From assembly GCA_963932465.1 (NCBI GenBank), contig OZ010791.1, positions 620,999,800-621,063,799 of the forward strand: DNA of 64,000 nt, written 5' to 3'. Numbering within the stretch: the stretch's first letter is position 1; each line of letters opens with the position of its first letter. Below are positions 44,226-56,295 of this stretch, in pieces. A program made the position numbers and the translations under genes. The notes below the pieces were generated by a model. It was not told where the DNA came from, did no database searches, and saw nothing but the letters and a program-made list of their open reading frames with translations. The stretch is from Maratus speciosus (Eukaryota > Arthropoda > Arachnida > Araneae > Salticidae).

Positions 44226-45894
44226 GTTCTTCAAATTACGGTTTGGTTTAATATATATATTTCTCTTATGTGGTGTGGAAATCAGGTTGAATTTTTAGCT
44301 TGCCATTTGGCAAAAACCACAGTGATGATTCTCAGTGGTTAATTTATGGTCACATGACCCGACCCATTCAGCAAATCAAAATTCATAGATAATCTCTTTT
44401 TAAGCACAGGCATTTGTTCTTTTCCTACCGGCAGAAAGTTATATTGCTACTTCCATGATTAATGGTGGTGTCATTCAGCCCGAATTGTAGGGGGATTAGT
44501 TTGATCGATGTATGAATAGCAATGCCATTGGTTTCTTTTAGGGTGACAGGATGCAGGCTACGAATCAGGTTATTTTTTAGGCACAGCAGAAAACGTTTTG
44601 TTTACATTTTGTTAGCGCCATGTTCTATAAAGAGTTTTTAATGAATTTAAGCCATGCTGTGCAATATTTTAGGCCAAAGAAAAAACATTTTTATTATTAT
44701 TTGCAATGAAGAATGCTTTAATATTATTTTGCATAACTTTTTTATACATTAAAAATATTTGTAAATTTCATATTTTAAAATAATTTATGATAATACCCAT
44801 TCTGGATAGAGTTGATGCAAATAGTGGCAAGCGAGCTGGGATTGCGTAGCAGTCCAGTCCCAATGGGAATTGTGTTGCAATTCATAGGAGTTGGTGAGCA
44901 TTAGCGAGCAGGGGGCTGAGCCCCACAACAATTGCTTTAATTATCTTGATGCTAAAATTAACTTAATATCATAAAGTTAACAAAATATTCAGTCTTACTT
45001 TTGTGAGTGTCATTTTCTTTAGGTAAAATCACAGTACTAAAGTGAAAGCCTTTGAAAATCTAGCAATTCTAAATGATATGAATGATATAGTCACTTCCCA
45101 TTTTCCCATTAAAACTCAATTAACATCGTAATAATCAGTGCAATTTTCGAGCTTTTGATTTCACATATTATTTTCATTTTAACAGTCGAAAAAAAGACAT
45201 TAAGAGACTGGTTAATAAGGTCCAGATTTGAATTTAAAGAAAGAATCAAATAAAGGTCTTCTATGCTCCTTTCCTTTCTATGGTTCAGTTGTAAATCTTA
45301 CAAAGGGGCAATATTTGAAATATCCCCATCTCTCACTTTTTCTTTTATTCTTTCAAGGCTTCAGGATATTCCTTTGCATTTTCTTGGATAATGGTTGGGG
45401 TGGTAGAGGGGGGGGGGTAATCTCCTTGAAGGTTGAAATTTTATCTGGTAAACTGATAAATTACTAATTTTGACAGACATTTGTAATGTAGAAATAGTAT
45501 TGCTGAGAGAGAACAGTGTTTGATAAATAAGGATTTTCTTTCCTAATTGTACCCTATATTTTGTCAAAAATGACATTGAAAAGAACAGATATTTTGCTTC
45601 TATTAGCCATGATCTTGCTTTTGTAGCTTGTAAAAAGTGTTAGAACCTTAATATAACTTACATTTTTTAATGTGCAAATGGCTCATTTTAGCTGTGTTTT
45701 GCATTAAATGAGTTCAACTGTATTTAGTAGTTAGCATATAAAATTAAAAATGTTAGCTTTGATTCTCTTTTAAAGAATCTTATTGTATTTTGCCTTTGCC
45801 TTTATATTATCAAATGAATTGTTTGGTGAATTTTTTACTTAGCACAATTTTTAATACAATACCTCCTTCATATTTATTCTTCCTACTCTTGTAG
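44101..45894. other. Intron 3 remainder, little recognised
   Basis: There is a run of about 28 T at 44192-44219. A GC-richer patch at 44820-44935 contains GAGCAGGGGGCTGAGCCCC, which resembles the GGGGGGCTCTGCCCC hairpin near 20130. Otherwise the sequence is AT-rich. Confidence 0.35.
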
Positions 45895-46001
45895 GAATTC
45901 ACAATGCGTCATCGGACTGTATGCATTGATGTAGATTCAGCTGGCAAACCATGTAAAGAGAAAATGGCTAAGACTTTGTTTGAAGGATACAATTCTGTAA
46001 A
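45895..46001 (+). CDS. RWDD3: RWDD3 homologue, coding exon 4
   Basis: The acceptor is CTCTTGTAG before 45895 and the donor is AAA|GTAAGT at 46002. The exon encodes residues 177-211 and two bases of 212, including TVCIDVDSAGKPCKEKM. The DVDS(S/A)GKxCKEKM block is the most conserved feature of RWDD3 C-termini and identifies the gene. Confidence 0.94.
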
Positions 46002-46737
46002 GTAAGTTATGCTTAGTATTTTAATTTTTTTTTTCAAAGTTTGTCGTGTTATTGTTAAAAATAAACAAACAATGATAATAAAAAATCTTTATTATTTTAT
46101 TTTGAAAAAATGCTGAATTTAAGCTAAAATCACATTTGCTCCACAGAATTTCTATTTTAAATGCTTTTTAAGCACTTTCTATAGGTAAAATGTGAACTTT
46201 TTGAGAATGACTTTTTTTTTAAACTCTATTTATTTATACTGTCACAATAGGTGACATTTCCTTTTAATATTTCCGCTTTTAATTAATTTTGTAGGTCATT
46301 TATCATTGTTTTTACATTAAGCTTACTGTAACTAAATTCTTTTATGAATTTCTGTAAAGGAACTATAAGTAATATGGGCACCATAATCTTTAGAAAACTT
46401 GTTGTAGTAAACCTTGGTAATCTTTCCTAATTTCATTATATCTGAAGTATCATAACATCATTAAAATGCACAGCAAATGTTTTTTTCCCTGTAAATCATA
46501 GTGTAATGGAATTCTTTTGTCTGTCCTTGTAAACAAACTATAATTGCTACTTATTTTATACTCCTGAGAAAGCATGTTGTAGTGATGCATATCAATCTTA
46601 TGCTTGAAATATTGTAACATCCATAAAGTGCACCGTAAATATTTTTTCCCCCATAGACCACACTGTAATAGAATTGTTTGTGTGTCTGTAAATGAACTGT
46701 AAATGCTACACACTTCATTTGCAATACATATCATTCT

Positions 46738-46860
46738 AGCCCAGTTGTTTGTCTAGTGGTTAGGGCACTGTTTACTAGGCAAAAGGTGCTGGATTCAAAT
46801 TCCAACCCAGATTCCACTCCATTAGGTAGAATAAAATATGAAAACATTCAAAAAATGCTT
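46738..46860 (+). mobile_element. tRNA-derived SINE head
   Basis: GCCCAGTTGTTTGTCTAGTG begins a tRNA-like segment. An A-box-like TAGTGGTTAGGG is followed about 35 bp later by a B-box-like GGATTCAAATTCC, the internal RNA polymerase III promoter layout. Cloverleaf stems are too weak for a working tRNA. AT-rich sequence follows, as in SINE bodies. The source tRNA cannot be fixed. Confidence 0.6.
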
Positions 46861-46898
46861 CACTAAAACACATTACTAAATAGGTGTGATAAAATATA

Positions 46899-47135
46899 CA
46901 AATGGTTTTCAAAATGAAAAACACTAGATGTTAAAATTATATATAAAAAGGCACTCCAAGCACTTTCAGCTAATCCTAAGCCATTGTCGAGGAGAAAAAC
47001 TGATGGAGGAAAAACTTGACGGTTTCTCAACCAGTTTTTCTCCTTGACAATGGCTTAAAATTAGCTGAAAGTGCTTGGAGTGCTTTTTTATACATAATTT
47101 TAGCATCTAGTGTTTTTAATTTTGAAAACCATTTG
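46899..47135. repeat. Long perfect-stem inverted repeat (about 104-bp arms)
   Basis: The left arm AAATGGTTTTCAAAATGAAA... through GCACTCCAAGCACTTTCAGC to GAGGAGAAAAACTG is mirrored by the right arm from CAGTTTTTCTCCTTGACAAT outwards. The loop is about 29 nt (47003-47031). The arms are nearly identical, suggesting recent origin or gene conversion. It is followed by two copies of GTAAACGGGTTTCC (47136 and 47154). Confidence 0.9.
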
Positions 47136-47421
47136 TAAACGGGTTTCCGCCCTGTAAACGGGTTTCCATTTAATTCCCTTTGATTGCAAAAATTTAAGGG
47201 CAAATCAGTTGCTGTTAAGACATCCAATGGTTGTTTTCGTTTTTGATTAAAGAGGATCAGTTAAACATTTGAAAAAAAGCTAAAATAAAATGAATTAAGT
47301 ATACAGAGTCTTTGTCTCCCGGTATTTTAAAACAATCTCTATAACAATAGCCTAAGTCATGTGACTATCATCAACAGTTCCAGGTGGACCACTTCGCTTT
47401 TTATACTCTAGGTGCCATTTT

Positions 47422-48652
47422 GGTACTTTAACGTTAGCCAGACACAGGTGATAAGTCGCCAAATATTATTCTATCGCCATCATTTCATCTATATTATAAT
47501 AGTTCAAGTCATCAACTGCCATAAACAAATACGGTTTGATCCCTTCACCGTTCATATGAAAGTTTGGCACAGATGTCATATACGTCCCATATTAGAACGA
47601 TTTTTTAACGACGCCAATTTGGGGAACGCATCAACAGCATAAACAACAACATCCGGCTTACCATATCAAGCAAAATAATGATACTTTGGCACCAGTTAAG
47701 TGCCCGTTCCTTATATGACATTGGCGTCAGAAAAAATTTGCGCCAATATGGGGCCGTAAGTTTTTCATTTTGATTAAAAAATCAAATTTTTTTTTTTCAA
47801 ATAAAACTACATAAAAGTTGCCATGGTCGCAAAGAATTCTTGGTACTGTTACACTAGCGGGATGCCAATCTCGCCAATAGCTTTTTTTCAAGTGGTAATA
47901 TTTGGCCAGATGTCATATACCCACTGCATGTTTGCCGTGATTTTTTTTTTTAATGAAAATTTGGCGAAAACCTCGTTTTCAAATACCAGTTACATATGCA
48001 TTTTTGGTATTACTTAGTTATCCCGTCGACCAAAAATCTATCGCCAAACTATAAGATTAAATGCCAATAATGGTTGATCGTAAATGTCATATTCACTTGA
48101 CTTTAAGCAAGTTACATGTGTTTACGGCATCAAGTGATTTTTATTTCGACATTTTATTTGTATCACTTCATTTGTATTTTATTTGTATTAGTATAAATTA
48201 ATGTTATACTAATTTATTTGTTCTTTCGTTATTTAAAATAAAAATTATGTCAATTTGTATAATTTGGTGAAATTTGTCGACGGAATAACTAAGTAGTACC
48301 ATGTTTTTTAATTATTTTCTAAAGGAAATAAAAAAAAATAATAATAATAACTATAGAACAAAATAATTTATATAATTTTAAAAAAGAAATAAAAGTAAAT
48401 AAACATTTATTATTAAATAAATAACAATAGCCGAGTTACCATGTCAATCACAATAATGCCATTTTGGCGCCAATTAGGAACCTCGGTGCATAGATAACAT
48501 CTGTGCCTAATTTTTTTCTTTTTGTTTTGTTTTAAAAACAAAGAAAGAAGTGAAAGCCATCAATTTTAAATGAAATTAATGAAATATAAAAAAATGCCAC
48601 GGGAAAAATGTTTAGCGAATTATCACCTGCGTCTCGCTAACATAAAAATACC
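47422..48652. mobile_element. TIR element of the GGTACTTTAACGTTAGC family
   Basis: The left end GGTACTTTAACGTTAGCCAG, continuing into CACAGGTGATAAGTCGCC, is mirrored at the right by GGCGA-like sequence, TATCACCTGCGTCTCGCTAA and CATAAAAATACC. The interior contains a copy related to the 26902-27103 MITE (from GGCACAGATGTCATATACG near 47568 to ACATCTGTGCC near 48514). Related ends occur near 14895, 15208, 27140 and 27465. The target duplication is unclear. Confidence 0.65.
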
Positions 48653-49486
48653 GTCAGAATTGATTTTTCTATCAGAATCTTTCGATTTGGCGAAAGATTG
48701 TTCAAGTAAATTGAATTATGAATAAAAGTAGCATGATACATTTCTTAGCATACATTTAAGGGAGGCCAAACTGTTTCGCCAAATTAGTTTAAAATAATAA
48801 CCTTTTCTAAAATATGAAAAAAAAAATATATCTGTTATGATTAAAATTTGAGTTGCCATCATTAGAAAAATATATTTAAAATTAGAATAAAATTAATATT
48901 TTAAAAATTCTTATACCAGTTTTGAGATCTGCAGATCAATACTGATTTTTGGTGTTAATTTCATCGTAAAGTATTCTATATTTTAGGAGAAACTGCCATG
49001 AAACATAATTAGTTGTTTAATCAGTCGTTTCAAAGAATCTTTACATAAATTTGTTTCATTAGGATTTTATATATATAGGGTAGACGAAGGTGAATCTGGC
49101 ATACCAAAATGGACTATTTATAAAGTCAGTTTATGAAAGGTAGGCTATATTGTATCCCACCTAATTTTAATCAAGATTTGCATTGAAAATTATTAATTAA
49201 ATTTTACTTTTATAACTTTGTTGGAAAAAGGTTGTAAAATTGCTTTTCCTTATTTTGAAACAAAATTTTTTTGAAAATTTCAGTGTGAATTAAACATTAC
49301 AGACACACAATTACTTGCCCCTAAAAGGGTTAAATAAAGGTCCTGACCTAGTTAGCCCTCATGTGCAAAAGATGACCATAATGCCTGCAGTCAACCAGTT
49401 GAACATTCTACAGTAAATCTGAATAAAATATAAAAATTACATGGCAATCTGAGTACATTTACAAGAGTTAGAGCATGGCCAGAAAG
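48653..49486. other. Intron 4 stretch, partly a copy of the dispersed repeat
   Basis: Only the last 30 bp (GAGTTAGAGCATGGCC) match the end of the repeat family at 15885-18390. The match continues after the hAT element at 51479 (ACAAACTGAA ... AGTGTTAAA). Confidence 0.5.
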
Positions 49487-51470
49487 CAGGGTTGGCAAAA
49501 AACGGATTTTTTTTTTTTTGCAAAAAACCAAAAAAAAAAAAAAAAAAAAAACGGTTTATTTGGTTTAAACCAGGTTTTTTAAATATCATTTCCTATTGCA
49601 TACAGAAGCATATCTGTTGATAAAATAAAGATTGTTGGATATTATATAAATAATATAACTTAATTTGAAAATATTTAAATTGAATAGCTACAGTCAGTTA
49701 TGTAGAAAATAAAAATCATTTCTAATTTAAACATTATTAGTAACAGCTACAGCTATGTCTTATGTTCAAAGTAAACTGCTCTGCATAGTGAAATATTGAT
49801 ACCTTGAAAATCGTATGAAGAATCTTTTGATTAATAATATATAATAATCAATAAATATTTGATGCAGTTTCATGAATATAATATATTACTCTGTGGTTGT
49901 TTTTTTAGGTAGATTTTGTAAGAAATACTACCTATTGCAGTCGTTACTATGGTGCGACTTTTGAAAAATTCCTTCATAACTTTTCATTATAAGACCCCAG
50001 GAACCCAAAACCACCCCCACCTAAAAAGTTTATATATATATATATGTATGTATGTATGTACTAAATTTTGTCCGCACGATAAAAGTCGCAATTATGCACG
50101 GATCGTCTTCAAACTCGCCAACAACTTTGAGATGGCTAATATCTCGGCGGGGATTGAAAATGGGCAAAATTGGCCCAAGGGAATGGAAATGGGGAGGGTT
50201 CAAAATTTTGAATACCATCTTAACATGATTCTGATAAAACCAGCTCTTACACAACAATGACAGGAAAAAATAAATATTTTTCGTTATAGCAGTTGCCAAC
50301 AATTAAAAAAAAAAGTAATAAAATTCTCGCCACAACAATTGCTTTTCTATTGCAAGTTCACGTGAAAAATTAAATAAAATAACAAATTGAATATTACGTC
50401 ATAAGTTTTCTAGATCAAGATTTCCTCATGAAAAGTCAAAATGAAATAAATAGTTTGACGAATTAAAAAATATATATATATTACGTCATATTGGAAATAA
50501 AATGGACCTCAGCAGGTGAATATGTAACGTCATGTGAGTTTGAAGAAACGTATTAAAACATGATAAAAACCCGACTATGGAAATATTAACTTATTTTAAC
50601 ATTTTGAAGTTCTCTGAATTTGCTTACCTATTTTTTAAACCTATTCCATATATATACGTGTGTGTATTCGTGTATATTAAAATTTTCACAAAATGTTTAG
50701 CTCCCTAGAGCTCATTCTTAGTAAAGGAACTGGGTTTATCTCTAATCTGGATTTAAGTTTTGTTGGTGAATTTAGTACTTAACTTCGAAATCTACCTCCG
50801 CCTGTAGGCCCGAGCCGGCAGGGATTTTTTTTAATATCCAAATACTTCTGGTTATTTTGTTTTCTGAGTGATAACTTCAAGTGTCCAAGTCAACATTTTT
50901 GGCCATTAGATTCAGAAACTAGCAGAAAAGATTGATTGGTATTACTGAAATGTTATAACTAGCACTCAATTTTGCAAGCTGTATTACTCATCTTCATATC
51001 TCAAGTTACTCTTTTAAATTCTTTAAGGATAATCTTCCCCAATCTAGAAAATTTTCTTTTACAACTTGACCAAAGTCTTAAAGATCATTGTATTTTGTTT
51101 TTAACTGCTGTAAATAATCAGCATCTTTTAAATGAAAATATTTTATGCTAAATATTTAATATTATTTAGCTATTTTACCTTTTCTAATTTCGCATGTTTT
51201 AAGATAAATGTTAGGGTACCAGACATGTTCATCAGCACATGCTAATTTTCATTCTACATGCATAGAAACATGACCCAGGTTCATTATGTCTCATGTTGAC
51301 TGCTGAGATGAAGTGTGAAAAGTAGAAATTACTTCTATCAATAATTTAAAACACTTAAATTACAAAAAAGAAAAAGCATTATATTAGATTTGTTGTAAAA
51401 AAAAAAAAAAAAAAAAAAAAAATGTTTTTTTTTACAAAAAAACTAATTGATTTAAACCGTGCCAACCCTG
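49487..51470. mobile_element. hAT element, second copy of the CAGGGTTGG family
   Basis: Ends CAGGGTTGGCAAAAAACGG and CGTGCCAACCCTG are flanked by CCAGAAAG on both sides (49479-49486 and 51471-51478), a perfect 8-bp duplication. It is the inverted counterpart of 8494-9586, matching over most of its length, but carries an extra insertion at about 49909-50824. It splits a fragment of the dispersed repeat family (GAGCATGGCCAGA then CAAACTGAA). Confidence 0.93.
49909..50824. mobile_element. Insertion within the second hAT copy
   Basis: Comparison with the 8494-9586 copy shows extra sequence between CTCTGTGGTTGTTTTTTT and TTTTTTTTAATATCCAAATAC. Near its ends are AGGTAGATTTTG and CGAAATCTACCTCCG, an imperfect inverted pair. 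The interior has GGATCGTCTTCAAACTCGCC and ATATCTCGGCGGGGATTG, GC-richer than its surroundings. No transposase was recognised and the class is unknown. Confidence 0.6.
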
Positions 51471-52210
51471 CCAGAAAGACAAACTGAATTCATAAACACT
51501 TTTCCAATATGGCAGAAAGTGTTAAAAATAATAATTACTTGTTGCATGATGATATTTTTATACTATTACCTTTTTAAATCAACTGATGTGAAATTACAGT
51601 ATATTAAGCACAGCACATACACTGACTGCATTCTTGCCATGATTTCTTACCAATTTTTTCTGTTTGCTGTAGAAATATTTTTTTTTTTGTATATTCTAAT
51701 GACAAAGTATGTTAAAAGTGAATTAGGGCAAAATTCTTTATTCGCTTTATTCGCAGTCTGTAGTCCACCTAAATTGAAATTTTGTAATGATGACAATCTG
51801 ATGTGAGTATAAATCCTGAATATGCAAATTTTACAAATAAAATTGATAATACTCTAGCTGGGAAAGGAATGCCTGTTACCTTGAAAAAGTTCATTATTCT
51901 ATTTGGGAGAAAATAGCTAACCAACACAAATAGTAAAAGAAAGTGTGCTATTTAATGAAAAACTAGATTCTACTTGTTGCAATCTTAATAAACAAATTCA
52001 TCTGAAGTTGTACTATTTATCAACCAATGAATTGTTGCCAGATAATGAAATTATTCTTCAAATGAAACAAAAAATTAATACTAGGTCACTTTCATAATAA
52101 AATGGTGACAATCCAAGTGGACAACTGTAGCAAAAAACAATGAAAATGTATTAGAGATGGAATTTTTAAAAAAGACCAAAGCCTGCAAGTTTCTAATGAT
52201 ATATATATTA

Positions 52211-52602
52211 GACTGGGAGGTGGCTACACACACCATCACCTCATCGACTTGATGGCTGAAATTACAGGATTAGTTCAAACTCAATTTGCATATTAAAATT
52301 AAACTGGTCTGCCAAGTTATATCTTAGTGAAAAACACCTGCAAACCTGATTTTAGTGGTTGACTGGTAGGTTTACCATTGGGTTTTCCTGCTCCCAGTCC
52401 TCCATGTTTTCATACCTTTGGGTGCAGGAAAACAGTGATAAACCTACCTGTCAACCACTAAGATTGGGTTTGCAGGGGGTTTCCACCAAGATATGACTTG
52501 GCAGACCAGTTGCACTTTAATATGCGAATAGAGTTTTAACTAACTCTGAAATTTTAGCCACCAACTCGATGAGGTGATGGTCAGTGCAGTCACCTCCCGG
52601 TC
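52211..52602. mobile_element. Full-length fold-back MITE with TA target duplication
   Basis: GACTGGGAGGTG at the left is mirrored by CACCTCCCGGTC at the right, with TA outside both ends (52209-52210, 52603-52604). The arms cover almost the whole 392 bp. They pair through CATCACCTCATCGACTTGAT, GGTCTGCCAAG and AACCTACC..TCAACCACTAA. Only a short centre near 52395-52415 is unpaired. Confidence 0.9.
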
Positions 52603-53259
52603 TAATGTAAATTACAATATTTTTCTTTTAAATTGAAAATCTTGTTTTTCTAAATTTAGCATGCATGCTGGTGATTTTTATATAAATTTTCATACTTTAA
52701 CATTATAAAATTACTTAATTTATTTGAAAATAACTGATATTGTATTATCATGGAAAAATAATTATTTTATCTCAAAATATATATATGTTTTTTTGAAGGT
52801 GAAAAAAAAGATTTTTTTTTCTTTGTTGTTTTTTATTCCAGTCTACATTTGAACTATATTTGTTGTTTTCTAATGAAACTGTGAATAATGCTAACCTAAT
52901 TGATTTTTATTTAACATTTTACAAATATTCAACATTTTATTTTAAAAAAATATTCTGAAATAAAAGTATCTTGGCTCTGAAGAGTTAAGTATATTTTGTC
53001 AATGCTTCTATGTCTCTGAGATTGTTAGTGTGAGAAAATTCTATACAAAATTTATACGTCTCTTTATGACTTTTGTTTATTGTTAATAGATAATATTCTT
53101 CATTTGGATTCAAGTTTTTGAAAAATTCACTCATTTTTTATCCTGCTATTCGTATGGTAAAAATGTATTCAATACATCTAAATAATATAGAGAATCTTCA
53201 TTTAATTTCAGAATCATTTTGTGTTAATTATCAATTTTATTATCACTATAGTGTTAAAA

Positions 53260-55263
53260 TAGGGTGTCAACGATTTTAAACAGTTGATTTAAATCATGAT
53301 TTTAATCAACTGATTTTTTTGTTATCATTTGTTAAAACCATAAATTTTCTAAATGTTTAAAATAATATAAAAGCATTAAAATCTAAGATGAACATAATTT
53401 GAAAGTTTCTACAAGTTCCTTATGTTAAAAAAAGCTTTAAATAATTGTTTCTAAGCTTAATTCCTCAGTCTTGTAAAAAATTAAGTACAGTAAGTTTGTA
53501 TAGTTTTTATCTGGCATAAAAAGCATTTCATTTAAAAATTATATTTAAATCTAATGTAATTTGCAATGTCATAATTTCCATTAAATAATCAAATTATTCA
53601 TTCTTTTATATAAAATAACCACAGAAAGTATAATAATTTCTGCAAGTAAAAGAAAAAATAGTCAGAATCTTATGTTCTCATTATACTCCTGCATTAATAA
53701 ATTTATAGCAAATATAGGAGCTAAAGAAGAATGAAAGAATGACATCTGCTCAACAGCTATTGTAAAAGAATGTATAAGAGAAAAATAACTAATTGGTATA
53801 AAAATGTTAAAGGTGTTCGCAAATCCAAAAGGGCAACTTTCTGACACAAGTTTTAATTTATTTGTTTTCGAAAATGCATGAAACTAGCTGGTGGTGTTGT
53901 TCAGAAACTATGTCATTGAGCTGTTTTTTCCATTTTTTTGCAAACTCAATAGATCTTTCAGAAAATAGTGTCAAAGTGGACGTTTTTAACCAAGGTTCTG
54001 CGTGAACAGAGAATAAGCACTTGGGTGCTTATTCTCAGAGCGGGTTTCTATTCTATTAGAGCGGGTGTGTTTGTCACATGATCAAAAACGCTTATAACTC
54101 AATGGGTAATTGATTAATAAAAAAATGGAAAAAAACAGTTCAATTCCAAATTTCTTCCATGGCCAGGCTTTCCAGTTTTATATCTTTCCGTTAAAAAATG
54201 AATTTGTAAATGTGTCAAAATTTTTTGCGCTTGTTGAGCAGAGCAGTTAAGCACAGCAAGAGCTTCTTCAGTAAAGTTTTTTTTTTCTTTGTATCTAACA
54301 TTTTCTTAAGAACAAAAAACTATTGAAAGTTAATAATGAGAGGTAATAATGCTGCTATTTAATATTTTGAGAATTTCATATTTAACTGGCTATTCTTATA
54401 CTTACTCTGATGTGTGTATGAATGGATGTAACTCATTTTCATAATTTTTTAGTTACCATATACATAAAATTAATTTTGGTGATTTGCCAGTAATTGAGTC
54501 TTAAGTACAAATACAAAACAGGCTGCAAATATTTGTTATTTGTGCTACTAACTACTGAAATTATACTTATTTCCAGTTTTTATTAATTTTATAATTACTT
54601 GCTATTTTCTCTAGGCTGTTTTTTAAAAGTACAGCACTCTGCCCATTTTAAAAATAGGCAAAATGCACCCTGCCCATTTTAAAAATAGGCAAAATGCACC
54701 CTGCCTTAAAAAAATAGTGAAATTCACCTGCAGTTGTAGCCAGAGATTTCTTGTAAAAAACTTATTCATACTGCAGTATTTCTAAATTCGTGAGCACAAG
54801 ACCTTGCAAAAACGTTAGAACTTTATTTCTTTAGAAAAATCAGGATATTATTAAAACATGTTATTTAATTGTATTTTTCAATTTGTAATTAAGTTGTGTT
54901 AAATATTTGATATTAAACATGTTAACGATTTGATATTGAACATAGTTTTGTAATAATTTTAATAAATGTAAATATTACTAGTATTAATATAGTTTTACAT
55001 AATTATTACAAAATATTAATGTGTAGAAAGTTACTGTATGCTATTAACTAATGAAACTACTAATTTGCAGTTTTTATAATTTCTGTAATTACTAACTTCT
55101 AATAATTATGATTTTATTCAAGTGTAAAAACATAATTATGAGGCAATTTGAGGTTTAATTGTTTTGGAAACATAAAACTCTTGGAAACTATTCAGTATTT
55201 TAATGCTGGGGGAAAAAATCATCTAATTTAAATTTAAAAAAATCAGATTTTTTTTACACCCTA
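53260..55263. mobile_element. hAT-like element with TAGGGTGT ends
   Basis: Ends TAGGGTGTCAACGATTTTAAA and TTTTTTTTACACCCTA are terminal inverted repeats. Flanks TGTTAAAA and CATTAAAA agree at six of eight positions. Both ends are rich in GATTTAAAT/AATCA motifs, as in the other hAT elements here. A tandem repeat GGCAAAATGCACCCTGCC is present at about 54660-54710. No transposase was recognised. Confidence 0.7.
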
Positions 55264-55744
55264 CATTAAAATAAAATTAATGATAACTAATGTCTGTTGA
55301 AATGGGTGATGTTTCAGTTTGTTAAATTGATTTTTTTTTACCTGCTAAACTACATGAATAAAATTTCCTTCATTCAAATGATTTAGCATTACAATTTCAA
55401 TGTTACTTTTTAGTAACTTGGAAAATTTTCATTGGAATTATTTATTAAATGAGGAAATATATTTTTATTCCCAGTAACTATGTTTCTGAGCCCATAAACA
55501 TGTCTATAAAATAACACAATTAAGCAAAATAGCAGAAAAATTTGAGAATACAAAGTGTAAAAATTCCGCTTCCATTTTACCTACTATGATGTCATGAGAA
55601 TATTGCCCATTTTCTGATGGATATTCTTTTGATAGTTGTATAACAATATTTCATATTTGCTATGAACAAGTTAAATTTACAAATTCCAGCACTCTCCCTC
55701 CTTCCAAAAAGAATTCAATGCACATTTTTAAATTTTCTTAAAAA

Positions 55745-56033
55745 CAGGGTTGTAATTTTGACCAGTCAAAATTGGTTTTAACCTTTCAAAAGTTCTCAAA
55801 GCTCTATTAAATAACTGAAGCTTATATAAATTGCTCAAAACGTATATTTATCTGAATTTTAGTGTCATAATATAAATGATTAATAATTAATATTTTAATA
55901 ATTATTAAATATAGATGGGATTTTTCTGCTTTATGTATTTCAAACAGCAACTTATATTTCATAAATCTCAGTTAAAACCATCTTTTCATGGTTAAAACTT
56001 TTTTTTTCCATTGTTAAAATCAATACAACCTGG
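55745..56033. mobile_element. 289-bp hAT MITE just upstream of the last RWDD3 exon
   Basis: The start CAGGGTTGTAATTTTGA and the inverse of the end CCAGGTTGTATTGATTTTA are imperfect inverted repeats. CTTAAAAA flanks it at 55737-55744 and 56034-56041, a perfect 8-bp duplication. GGTTTTAACC and GGTTAAAAC motifs fill its ends. It lies 103 bp before the acceptor of exon 5. Confidence 0.88.
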
Positions 56034-56136
56034 CTTAAAAATTAATAAATAGTTTATTCTTTAAACTATTTGTTGCTTTATGTTTCTGTGTATTGTCAAA
56101 ATTAAATTTACATTAAATTAAATTTTCTTTTTCTAG

Positions 56137-56269
56137 TTTTCCAGATTTTTCTATGAAAGAAATGTCATCTCTCAATGATGTAGAAATCTTCCTTGAAAAC
56201 TCAAATGTTACTAATATTTACAAAGACATTATACAGCCTCTGTTAGTGAAAAATAAATCTAGTCAATAG
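56137..56269 (+). CDS. RWDD3: RWDD3 homologue, last coding exon
   Basis: The acceptor is TTTTTCTAG before 56137. The first base completes an Asn codon from exon 4. The exon encodes about residues 213-255 (FPDFSMKEMSSLNDVEIFL, then a helix ending PLLVKNKSSQ) and stops with TAG at 56267-56269. The pattern of an F.xKEMSxLxDxExFL helix followed by a final IxxPLL helix matches the end of RWDD3. A hAT MITE ends 103 bp upstream of the acceptor. Confidence 0.9.
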
Positions 56270-56295
56270 GTATTTACCTATATTTTTTACATGTT

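Larger units (their letters stand above)
26028..56269 (+). other. RWDD3: RWDD3 (RSUME) homologue, complete five-exon gene model
   Basis: RWDD3 is an RWD-domain protein that in mammals binds the SUMO-conjugating enzyme UBC9 and stimulates sumoylation. The five coding exons total 768 nt, encoding 255 residues, close to the roughly 267 of the human protein. Splice phases fit at all four junctions (1, 1, 0, 2). Domain order is an N-terminal RWD domain (about residues 3-115, with YPEKPP at 49-54) and a C-terminal domain resembling the one shared with RWDD2 (about 125-250). Family signatures include IDHMRQKKKY, LLLQGSKK and DVDSAGKPCKEKM. Introns of about 1.4, 12.6, 5.3 and 10.1 kb hold most of the transposons in the window. 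The start is the first in-frame ATG after a TGA at 25917. AATAAA at 56296-56301 is a candidate polyadenylation signal. Orthology is my judgement from remembered family motifs. Confidence 0.9.

Noticed and set aside
46738..46815. Possible functional tRNA gene
   Set aside because: A- and B-box-like motifs exist but the stems do not pair well enough and the B box deviates; a SINE head fits better.
47027..47227. Minus-strand 66-residue frame
   Set aside because: Most of it is the arm of the long inverted repeat; no domain was recognised.
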